This document shows, in pieces, positions 1 to 6,085 of a stretch of 7,394 bases of DNA (position 1 is its first letter; each line of letters begins with the position of its first letter). The translations under genes and the position numbers were made by a program. The notes beneath the pieces are model-generated. The model searched no databases. It was not told the DNA's origin and saw nothing but the letters and a program-made list of their open reading frames with translations. This DNA comes from Bifidobacterium breve (GTDB lineage: Bacteria > Actinomycetota > Acidimicrobiia > Acidimicrobiales > Ilumatobacteraceae). Where the stretch lies: assembly GCA_943325435.2 (NCBI GenBank), contig CALPPK020000048.1, forward strand, positions 1 to 7,394, read 5' to 3'.

Positions 1-51
1 AGTACCAACGACGAGTTCTTGGCCGAAATCGCTAAGACGCCCGGCGCCTAG
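1..51 (+). CDS. rho: Transcription termination factor Rho, C-terminal end (partial)
   Basis: Reading from base 1 in frame gives [16 protein letters not shown] and then a TAG stop at 49–51; the rest of the gene lies left of the window. Rho is the hexameric RNA helicase that ends transcription of untranslated RNA. The family typically ends in a short tail of the form K-T/S-N-x-E/D-F-L, and this tail fits. The next gene is rpmE, which follows rho in mycobacteria and related actinobacteria, so context and tail agree. Only 16 residues are visible, so no catalytic motif can be checked. The main alternative is an unrelated protein that happens to have a similar tail. Confidence 0.72.
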   Translation, partial: STNDEFLAEIAKTPGA

Positions 52-94
52 TCCCGATACACTTCAGAGTCCGTTTCAAAGAGATGACAGAGAT

Positions 95-322
95 ATGAAA
101 ACCGAAACACATCCTGAATACGCAGATATCAGCGTCAAGTGCTCATGTGGCAACAGCTTCACCACACGCAGCAGCCGCAAGGTTCCTATCGTCCTTGAAC
201 TTTGCAACGAGTGCCACCCTTTCTTCACCGGTAAGCAGAAGCTTGTCGACACTGGTGGACGCGTGGAGCGCTTCAACAAGCGTTATGGCGAGCGCACCAA
301 CGCACCTGCACGCCCAGAGTGA
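95..322 (+). CDS. rpmE: 50S ribosomal protein L31, zinc-binding type
   Basis: This 75-residue protein is a component of the large ribosomal subunit, at the bridge to the 30S head. It has the normal length for L31 and the family signature: K-C-S-C-G at 15–19, the C-N-E-C pair at 37–40, then H-P-F-F-T-G-K-Q at 41–48 and an R-F-N-K-R-Y-G segment at 59–65. Cysteines 16, 18, 37 and 40 are the expected zinc ligands, so this is the zinc-containing (C+) form and not the cysteine-free paralogue made under zinc starvation. The ATG start gives the usual N-terminus (MKTETHPEY). Only a weak purine stretch, AAAGAG at 78–83, stands upstream as a ribosome site. It lies 43 bases after the rho stop, the neighbourhood known from actinobacteria. 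Identification is firm. Confidence 0.97.
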   Translation: MKTETHPEYADISVKCSCGNSFTTRSSRKVPIVLELCNECHPFFTGKQKLVDTGGRVERFNKRYGERTNAPARPE

Positions 323-325
323 TTT

Positions 326-347
326 TTTGTGACGTGCGCGTCACAAA
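326..347. promoter_or_regulatory. Perfect 9-bp inverted repeat after rpmE, possible operator
   Basis: The arms TTTGTGACG (326–334) and CGTCACAAA (339–347) are exact reverse complements around a TGCG centre. The dyad begins 4 bases after the rpmE stop and ends 18 bases before the ATG of the next gene. The T run (323–328) lies on the 5' side and none follows the 3' arm, so it does not look like an intrinsic terminator on either strand. The half sites TGTGA and TCACA are those of CRP/FNR-family regulators, but they are separated by 8 bases instead of the usual 6. It may be an operator for the downstream gene or an RNA hairpin near its start. The structure is seen; the function is inferred. Confidence 0.5.
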
Positions 348-365
348 CCTCCATCTGTACTCGTT

Positions 366-1361
366 ATGACTGACGTGAACCCCGCCGATCTTGATCGACG
401 TTCTCGATTGCTTTCAATTAAGTTGCGGTCGCTTGTCCGTGAACATCTTGCACTGGCGTCTGATCCAGATGGCACGAACGAATCTTTTGCTCTCGGAGCA
501 GGTTTCCTCACAACTGATGCGGTGTGGGTTCTGATTGACGGCGAAGCATCGCGATCTTTAGGTCCTGTTCTTGCATGGACATCTCAATTCGAACGTCCCG
601 TGAATCTCTTGGTGGAAAACAATGCTGGTCTTCTTGCACGACGTGCCTCACTGTTTGATTCAGAGATCACCGTATGGCATGTTGATGACCACACCATTAC
701 GCACGCCACAGCAGAACCACACATCGTGTCGGCTTCTGCCAGTGATGATCATCTTTCGTTTGTTGACATCATCGAATCATCAGGTGCCGATGCGCTAGTT
801 GAACACGGTGTAGTTGTTGGCGAAGTGCGTGGACTTGAAATGTGTCGAGTCGTCGATGATGTGACAACAGGTGATGTGCGCTTAGAAGTCGGCATGGGCC
901 GACATGATCGTGAAGCATTCACCATGATTCATGGTGAACTACCTACTTCCCAGGCAATGCGTCAAGTAATCGATGCGGTGTTGCCACATCGCACTGAAGG
1001 TGCAGACTCTCATCCTTTTAACCAATTCGGAGTTGAGCGCCTTTCACGATGGAAAGCAATTAAAGATCCGTCGTCTATTGGGTTTTCCACTCTCGCACCT
1101 GCAGACCCACCAGTACTGCGCACGAACGTAAAAGACTCCGTGCCCTGTGTTGCAATTGGTCTGACCGGAGCAAAGCGGTTGTCAACCGCAATATTTGTGC
1201 ACGGTGTTGATCTTGATTGCGTCAGTTTTGCAGTGGATGCTGCGTCTCGTCTTGGCACGCAAGATGTCACCATTGCGGTGCGCCGTCGCGATGTCATTGC
1301 ATCAATTGAGCGCTTAGCAAACATGGCTTCAATTCAGGTACGTCTTGCGTATTTGTCCTGA
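366..1361 (+). CDS. Uncharacterised 331-residue protein between rpmE and prfA
   Basis: I do not recognise this family. The protein is soluble-looking: there is no signal peptide, membrane segment or zinc cluster. An N-terminal region (about 1–120) starts with a basic helix (11–28) and continues with alternating hydrophobic strands such as V-W-V-L-I-D at 53–58 and V-N-L-L-V at 79–83. The middle holds the most motif-like stretches: G-E-V-R-G-L-E at 152–158 and R-L-E-V-G-M-G-R-H-D-R-E at 172–183. A C-terminal part follows, with strand-like segments at 260–265 and 273–278. The acidic residues E158, E174 and D181 would be candidates for an active site, but that is only a guess. The ATG at 366 has no good Shine-Dalgarno sequence, so the message may be leaderless. 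The gene sits inside the rho–rpmE–prfA–prmC cluster, which hints at a role near translation. Its length, intact frame and codon use matching its neighbours support a real gene. Confidence 0.85.
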   Translation: MTDVNPADLDRRSRLLSIKLRSLVREHLALASDPDGTNESFALGAGFLTTDAVWVLIDGEASRSLGPVLAWTSQFERPVNLLVENNAGLLARRASLFDSEITVWHVDDHTITHATAEPHIVSASASDDHLSFVDIIESSGADALVEHGVVVGEVRGLEMCRVVDDVTTGDVRLEVGMGRHDREAFTMIHGELPTSQAMRQVIDAVLPHRTEGADSHPFNQFGVERLSRWKAIKDPSSIGFSTLAPADPPVLRTNVKDSVPCVAIGLTGAKRLSTAIFVHGVDLDCVSFAVDAASRLGTQDVTIAVRRRDVIASIERLANMASIQVRLAYLS

Positions 1362-1387
1362 GAAATGCAGTTAGGTAGAAGCATCTC

Positions 1388-2059
1388 ATGAGGAAGTACA
1401 TTCGAAAATCTCATCTTGTGTCAGTACTTGCTGTGGCTGTGCTGTCTGCTTGCAGTAATTCTGCTTCTCCGAGCGCAGATTCTGATGGAGTAACTGGATC
1501 CACTACGACCACGATTCCTATTCCCACCACGGTTCCATGGGTAGAGGGCGCGCCCGAAGCTGCGTGGACTGCGTGGTTAACAACTTTTGCAGTTATTGAC
1601 GCTTCAGAAATTTCTGAAAGTGAGTGTGGAGTTTTTGCAATGCTCGTAACGGACGAAAGTCTTACTTTTTACTCATGGGATGGCGTGCAATGGTCAGACA
1701 AGTCCGATGTGTTGAGCGGCGGTCGCGGCAAGTATCCACAAAAGGTATACAGCTCTGATTACACGAATGATGGAGTGATTGATTTCTTCGTTACCTACCG
1801 AACACGCAAAAACAGTGGCCCAACGTACGGTGGTTTTTTTGCCATTCCTTGGAGCGGGGATTTCCGATGCGTGTGGAACTGGGTAGATATTGACAATGGA
1901 CGCGATTCTTCAAAAGTTATTGATGATCCTGAGATTGACCAGCGAAAAGGCAGGGTCTATGGGCCTGGCTATGTGAATCGCCGATACAGCTCTCGCAGAC
2001 AGTTGAAATATTCGCCTTCGGCGAATTCTTTCGTGTTTGACGATGTGTTCCAGAAATAA
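1388..2059 (+). CDS. Predicted secreted lipoprotein of unknown function
   Basis: The 223-residue protein starts with a lipoprotein signal: a basic stretch (R2, K3, R6, K7), a hydrophobic core (10–19) and a lipobox L-S-A-C ending at C22, where lipid would be attached. A low-complexity linker rich in S, T and P (about 23–50) then leads to a globular domain rich in W, Y and D. Within it, D124-Y-T-N127-D128-G129-V-I-D132 resembles a calcium-binding loop of the FG-GAP/VCBS type, but only one copy is present. C80 and C161 could form a disulfide. The product probably sits on the outer face of the membrane. The ATG at 1388 follows the previous stop by 26 bases and has a modest ribosome site, AGGTAG, at 1373–1378. 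I cannot name its function; it may be a lineage-specific insertion in the cluster. Confidence 0.82.
   Translation: MRKYIRKSHLVSVLAVAVLSACSNSASPSADSDGVTGSTTTTIPIPTTVPWVEGAPEAAWTAWLTTFAVIDASEISESECGVFAMLVTDESLTFYSWDGVQWSDKSDVLSGGRGKYPQKVYSSDYTNDGVIDFFVTYRTRKNSGPTYGGFFAIPWSGDFRCVWNWVDIDNGRDSSKVIDDPEIDQRKGRVYGPGYVNRRYSSRRQLKYSPSANSFVFDDVFQK
2010..2026 (+). other. Short hairpin at the 3' end of the lipoprotein gene
   Basis: The arms ATTCGCC (2010–2016) and GGCGAAT (2020–2026) pair perfectly around a TTC loop. The hairpin lies inside the coding region, about 30 bases before the stop codon, and is followed by a mixed, mildly T-rich stretch (TTCGTGTTT) rather than a clean T tract. It could slow or partly end transcription before prfA, or protect the message end. 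It may equally be a chance product of the codons there. Confidence 0.3.
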
Positions 2060-2075
2060 CACTGCGCCAACCCTC

Positions 2076-2081
2076 TAACCT
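2076..2081 (+). promoter_or_regulatory. Possible -10 element of a leaderless prfA promoter
   Basis: TAACCT fits the TAnnnT pattern of actinobacterial -10 boxes and lies 8 bases before the prfA ATG at 2090. If used, transcription would begin at or just before the A of the start codon, giving a leaderless message. This would agree with the lack of any Shine-Dalgarno sequence in the 30-base gap. I see no convincing -35 box at the usual spacing, so the call is weak. Confidence 0.3.
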
Positions 2082-2089
2082 TGTGTTGC

Positions 2090-3154
2090 ATGAACAGCCG
2101 TCTTGAATCCATTGAACGGGACTACAACGAGCTTGAAGTAAGTCTGGGTAGCCCTGAGGTTCTTGGCGATCAAAATCGTCTGCGTGAAGCGTCGCGCAAA
2201 TACAAGCAGCTCACTCCACTCGTGCAATGTATTCGTGACTTGTGGTCTGCTCGTGGTGATGCGGCTGCGGCAAAAGAACTAATGATTGAAACCGCCGGAG
2301 ATGAGCGCGAGTCATTTCGGGCAGAGGCAGCAGCTGCCGAAACTCGAGTTGAAGAACTAGAAGCTCAATTGCAAGTGTTGTTGCTTCCACCTGACGAGAA
2401 CGATGGCAAGCCAGTAATCATGGAGATTCGTGGTGCCGAAGGTGGCGAAGAAGCAAACTTGTTCGCGCGCGACCTGATGGAGATGTACACCGCGTACGCA
2501 TCAAAGCGTGGCTGGTCTGTTGAGACTATGCAGATTGACAATTCCGAAATGGGTGGCATCAACCAGGCCACTCTGATGTTCAAAGGTGACGACGCATGGA
2601 GCCATCTCAAGTTCGAGGGCGGACCGCATCGTGTGCAGCGAGTACCAGCGACAGAAGCTCAAGGTCGTATCCATACATCGTCAGCCACGGTGGCTGTAAT
2701 GGTGGAAGCTGAAGAACTTGACTTAGAGATCAACGCCAATGATCTCAGTATTGATGTGTATCGCGCGTCTGGTGCTGGTGGACAGCACGTCAACACCACT
2801 GACTCTGCTGTGCGAATTACTCACAAACCAACCGGTCTAGTGGTGGCAATGCAAGATGAGCGCAGCCAATTGCAGAACAAATTGCGTGCGATGACTGTGC
2901 TTCGGTCTCGCTTGTTGAAATTGCGTCAAGAAGAACAAGAGGCCAAAGCTTCAGTAGAACGCAAAGCACAAATTGGTGGCGGTGGACGTGGTGAAAAGAT
3001 TCGTACCTACAACTACAAAGAGAACCGCATCACTGATCACCGCATTGGCTTTACGTTGTATCAATTGCAGGCTGCATTAGGCGGAGAACTTGACCCAGTT
3101 ATCGATGCGTTGTCGGCAGACCTGCGGGCACGCCAACTAGCCAACAATGACTAA
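2090..3154 (+). CDS. prfA: Peptide chain release factor 1 (RF1)
   Basis: RF1 reads the stop codons UAA and UAG in the ribosomal A site and triggers release of the finished protein. The 354-residue product has the expected layout: an N-terminal helical, coiled-coil-like domain (about 1–100), a PCRF-type domain opening with I-R-G-A-E-G-G-E-E (113–121), the decoding tripeptide P186-A187-T188 inside R-V-P-A-T-E-A-Q-G-R, and the catalytic G230-G231-Q232 in G-A-G-G-Q-H-V-N. P-A-T marks RF1; RF2 carries S-P-F instead. The usual R-T-Y-N-Y and D-H-R-I-G-F segments follow near the C-terminus. I take the ATG at 2090 as the start. The frame is open to a TTG at 2081, but that would only add an odd M-C-C. 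It overlaps prmC, whose product methylates Q232. Confidence 0.97.
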   Translation: MNSRLESIERDYNELEVSLGSPEVLGDQNRLREASRKYKQLTPLVQCIRDLWSARGDAAAAKELMIETAGDERESFRAEAAAAETRVEELEAQLQVLLLPPDENDGKPVIMEIRGAEGGEEANLFARDLMEMYTAYASKRGWSVETMQIDNSEMGGINQATLMFKGDDAWSHLKFEGGPHRVQRVPATEAQGRIHTSSATVAVMVEAEELDLEINANDLSIDVYRASGAGGQHVNTTDSAVRITHKPTGLVVAMQDERSQLQNKLRAMTVLRSRLLKLRQEEQEAKASVERKAQIGGGGRGEKIRTYNYKENRITDHRIGFTLYQLQAALGGELDPVIDALSADLRARQLANND

Positions 3155-4028
3155 CTCAGAAACTCACGTCACGTGGCGTGAAATGGTGAAACGCACCCAG
3201 GACGAAGTGGGAGAGCGCACTATTGCGCAGTGGCTATGTGAACATGCCAGTGGTTGTGATGCGGACGAATTTGGCGACATTCTCGATGAACTAGTGAGTG
3301 AGCGATCTGCGCAGCATCTGCACAGCATGATTGCTAGGTACGCAACGGGAGAACCATTGCAATATGTGATGGGGCGATGGGCGTTTCGACGTCTTGACTT
3401 GCTGGTTGATTCGCGTGTTCTGATTCCGCGCCCCGAAACTGAACTTCTGGTGGAACATGTGACGCGTTATGCATTGCAAAAGATTCGTGATGTTGGTCGA
3501 AGTGTTGCAATTGCAGACCTTGGTACCGGGTCAGGTGCAGTGGGGCTTTCCGTGTTGCACGAATTACCGTTTGAATCTGCTGAAGTGTGGATGACTGATT
3601 TTTCTGAAGACGCACTACATGTCGCTCGTGCAAATGCAGCCGGTGTTGGGCGCAATGCGGTGGGGGCACGATTCGGGCACGGCAGTTGGTACGAGGCATT
3701 GCCTGCAGAACTTGAGGGTTCCCTTGACGCAATAGTCAGCAATCCTCCGTACATCGCCACAGGTGATCCGCTTGTAGGCGAATCGGTTTTGAATTGGGAA
3801 CCGCACAATGCGTTATTTGCGGGAACAGATGGATTAAACGATTTGCGCGTTGTTGTTTCCGGCGCTACTGATTGGTTGGTACCGGGTGGCTTACTTGCAG
3901 TTGAGATGGGATTCACCCAGGCGACAGTTGTCTCGCAGTTATTTGAATCAGCAGGCTTCAAGAATGTGTCCGTGCACAAGGATCTTGCTGGGCTTGACCG
4001 ATTCGTGACTGGTACTTCACCGCGTTAA
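3147..4028 (+). CDS. prmC: Release factor glutamine methyltransferase PrmC (HemK)
   Basis: PrmC uses S-adenosylmethionine to methylate the side-chain amide of the GGQ glutamine in RF1 and RF2, which speeds peptide release. The 293-residue protein has the small helical N-terminal domain that binds the release factor, with the family signature G-E-P-L-Q-Y at 68–73 and P-R-P-E-T-E at 94–99. A Rossmann methyltransferase domain follows, with the cofactor-binding motif D-L-G-T-G-S-G-A-V-G at 124–133 and the substrate-binding N-P-P-Y at 199–202. The late P-G-G-L-L-A-V-E-M-G segment is also typical. The ATG overlaps the end of prfA by 8 bases (ATGACTAA), so its translation is probably coupled to that of its substrate. 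The stop codon overlaps that of the convergent peptidase gene. The older name hemK reflects an early, mistaken link to haem synthesis. Confidence 0.96.
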   Translation: MTNSETHVTWREMVKRTQDEVGERTIAQWLCEHASGCDADEFGDILDELVSERSAQHLHSMIARYATGEPLQYVMGRWAFRRLDLLVDSRVLIPRPETELLVEHVTRYALQKIRDVGRSVAIADLGTGSGAVGLSVLHELPFESAEVWMTDFSEDALHVARANAAGVGRNAVGARFGHGSWYEALPAELEGSLDAIVSNPPYIATGDPLVGESVLNWEPHNALFAGTDGLNDLRVVVSGATDWLVPGGLLAVEMGFTQATVVSQLFESAGFKNVSVHKDLAGLDRFVTGTSPR

Positions 4029-4029
4029 C
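4024..4029. other. Shared palindromic stop site of two convergent genes
   Basis: GTTAAC is its own reverse complement. On the plus strand TAA at 4026–4028 ends prmC; on the minus strand TAA read from 4027–4025 ends the S9 peptidase gene. The coding regions thus overlap by 4 bases tail to tail, and no intergenic terminator can exist between them. Confidence 0.9.
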
Positions 4030-6085
4030 AAAGATGGCGCTGTAAGAATTCCAGTTGATGCAGTAAGAGATTTTCTGCCACCACTTCTTGCGGAGTCATA
4101 TGTGTAACGCCGGAGAGCGGCAACACTTCATGAGGTTTTCCGGCTGCCAGCAATGCAGAAGACAATTGCAAAGTATGTGCTGCCACAACATTGTCGTCGG
4201 CTAGTCCATGTATGAGCAACAGTGGTTGCTGCAGATGCTCTGCATCATTGAACAATGATGTTGCTTCGTATGCCCTCGCATCAATTGCTGGATTACCCAA
4301 ATAACGCTCTGTGTAATGAGTGTCGTAGAGGCGCCAATCTGTGACTGGGGCACCAGCTACGGCAGCATGAAACAAATCACTGCGTCGCAGTACGGCGAGG
4401 GCCGCAAGATAACCACCAAAGCTCCAACCACGAATACCAACTCTTGAAGTATCGGCACGCGGTTCAAGATCATTGAGGTCACGCAAGATTTCTACTTGAT
4501 CATCAAGTACCGGTTGAGCAAGGTCATTCAATACGCCTCGTTCCCACACACTGCCCTTGCCGGGTGTTCCGGTGTTGTCCACGATGACAACCACAAATCC
4601 TTGGTCTGCAAACCACTGTGATGAGTTGTAGGCCGCACGCGACGAAACAACTCGTTGTGCATGCGGGCCACCGTATGGGTCAAACAACACGGGAAGTTTT
4701 GTAGAGAGTCCGTCACGCGGCAGAAGTATTGCAACAGGGATGCCGCGAGGGCCAACAGACAAGATGCGTACGTTTGGTTGCACCAATGATGTCTCGGTGA
4801 GTGAGGCGATGTTGTGAGTTGCAGTCGCTGTATGAACAGTGAATTGTGCTCGTTCTGTGTCGAGAGTGGATATTCGCGAAACGTAACAACTATGAGATCC
4901 ACTTACAGAGGCCACGCCATGTGACTGAGTGATTTGTTCTAGCGAACCATTGCGATATGCCCATGCATCTAATTCCCATGGCGTACTTATCTCGTTTGCC
5001 ATAAACATGATGCTTTCGCCGACCGAAACGACGCTGCGCACTTGCAATGTGGTTGGTGTAACGGCCTCACCGTTCACTAGTAGACGTCGCGTGCCATCTC
5101 GATCAGCACAGGTGACGAGAGTGCCATCTTGCTGTAATGCAGGAACACCAGAAACCAACTCAACCCAAGCATCGTCGGTGTCTGAGAAAATAATCGTGGT
5201 TTTCCCAGTAGCTGAATCAACAGAGTGAATGTTGATCTTCTTCTGGTCGCGAGTTTGAGTTTGGGCAATCAGGCCTGCGCTATTCCAAGAAACCGTGTTG
5301 AGATATTCCCAATTCCCTGGGAGCTCAACCCGTGTTACGGCTGGCGATGCAACAGAAATGATGTGAAGCGACACTGAAGCATTCGGCGTACCTGCGGCTG
5401 GATACCGGTGTTCGGTTGCAGGCAATTCTGGATGAGCGGGATCTGCAATATGCCAGACATTGGTGGGCGAAACATCAACTCGACATGCGGCTATCGATTG
5501 CGAATCTGGCGCCCACCAATAGCCGCGGAATCGACCCATTTCTTCTGCTGCGATGAACTCTGCATTGCCCCACGAGATCGCTTCGTTCGGATCTGATGCA
5601 ATGATTCGTTCATTACCGGCAAGTGATGAAACACATAACGATGTGCCACGCAAATAAGAGATGGTGTTTCCGTCGGGGGAGAGGCGCACATCAAAGACAC
5701 CAGACTCGATAGTCGGCATTGTTGCAGCTCCACTGAGAAGATCAATCAACACGACACTTCCACCCAGAACTGTGACAGCAAGCGTGACATCGCGATTGCA
5801 TGCATAACTCGTGACGCCGCTTGCGCCTTCACGAGCGCGTTCGCGCTGCCGTAATTCAGCTGCTGTCAACTCTGTTAAGTCGGTATTCAATGTGCGCGGA
5901 TCAAGGAGTTCACGTTCGATACCGGTTGCGGTGTCGAGACTCCACAAAGTGTTGACTGAATCAGATCCAGAGTGTGAACGTATGAAGATCACCCGCGAGC
6001 CATCAGGGGCCACGGTGAAACTGCGCGGTTCTCCGAGCGAGAGTCGTTGTGTTCGTGCGTATTGGCGGGGGAATGTATCGCTCAC
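4025..6085 (-). CDS. Dipeptidyl peptidase IV-like S9 serine peptidase
   Basis: This 686-residue enzyme probably removes X-Pro or X-Ala dipeptides from peptide N-termini. The N-terminal part (about 15–430) is a DPP-IV-type beta-propeller containing the paired glutamates E181–E182 (A-E-E-M-G-R), which in DPP IV bind the substrate amino end, and G-Y-W-W-A-P-D-S at 188–195. The C-terminal alpha/beta-hydrolase has the nucleophile S555 in G-W-S-F-G-G-Y, D630 in H-G-L-A-D-D-N-V and H662 in G-V-T-H-M. Y471 (oxyanion site), the Y591-T-E-R-Y595 pair and N632 also match DPP IV. There is no signal peptide, so it is likely cytoplasmic and may recycle proline-containing peptides. The GTG start at 6085 overlaps the stop of the upstream gene as GTGA, and the sequence just after it (F-P-R-Q-Y-A-R-T) fits the family start. 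Exact substrates are unproven. Confidence 0.94.
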   Translation of the reverse strand: MSDTFPRQYARTQRLSLGEPRSFTVAPDGSRVIFIRSHSGSDSVNTLWSLDTATGIERELLDPRTLNTDLTELTAAELRQRERAREGASGVTSYACNRDVTLAVTVLGGSVVLIDLLSGAATMPTIESGVFDVRLSPDGNTISYLRGTSLCVSSLAGNERIIASDPNEAISWGNAEFIAAEEMGRFRGYWWAPDSQSIAACRVDVSPTNVWHIADPAHPELPATEHRYPAAGTPNASVSLHIISVASPAVTRVELPGNWEYLNTVSWNSAGLIAQTQTRDQKKINIHSVDSATGKTTIIFSDTDDAWVELVSGVPALQQDGTLVTCADRDGTRRLLVNGEAVTPTTLQVRSVVSVGESIMFMANEISTPWELDAWAYRNGSLEQITQSHGVASVSGSHSCYVSRISTLDTERAQFTVHTATATHNIASLTETSLVQPNVRILSVGPRGIPVAILLPRDGLSTKLPVLFDPYGGPHAQRVVSSRAAYNSSQWFADQGFVVVIVDNTGTPGKGSVWERGVLNDLAQPVLDDQVEILRDLNDLEPRADTSRVGIRGWSFGGYLAALAVLRRSDLFHAAVAGAPVTDWRLYDTHYTERYLGNPAIDARAYEATSLFNDAEHLQQPLLLIHGLADDNVVAAHTLQLSSALLAAGKPHEVLPLSGVTHMTPQEVVAENLLLHQLEFLQRHLC

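Noticed and set aside
58..63. TACACT as a -10 box for rpmE
   Set aside because: The hexamer fits loosely, but the bases 17 upstream (35–40) do not resemble a -35 box and lie in the rho coding end; a short AT-containing hexamer is expected by chance.
323..347. Intrinsic terminator after rpmE
   Set aside because: The hairpin is good, but the T run comes before the stem. Reading either strand, no T tract follows the stem.
1010..1324. 104-codon minus-strand frame opposite the unassigned gene
   Set aside because: Low-complexity arginine- and threonine-rich translation; the plus-strand frame is three times longer and fits the gene order.
3334..3979. Several minus-strand open frames of 62–170 codons opposite prmC
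   Set aside because: They lie entirely opposite prmC, whose motifs are all intact, and their translations are rich in P, S, T and R without any recognisable family feature; they are shadows of the real gene.
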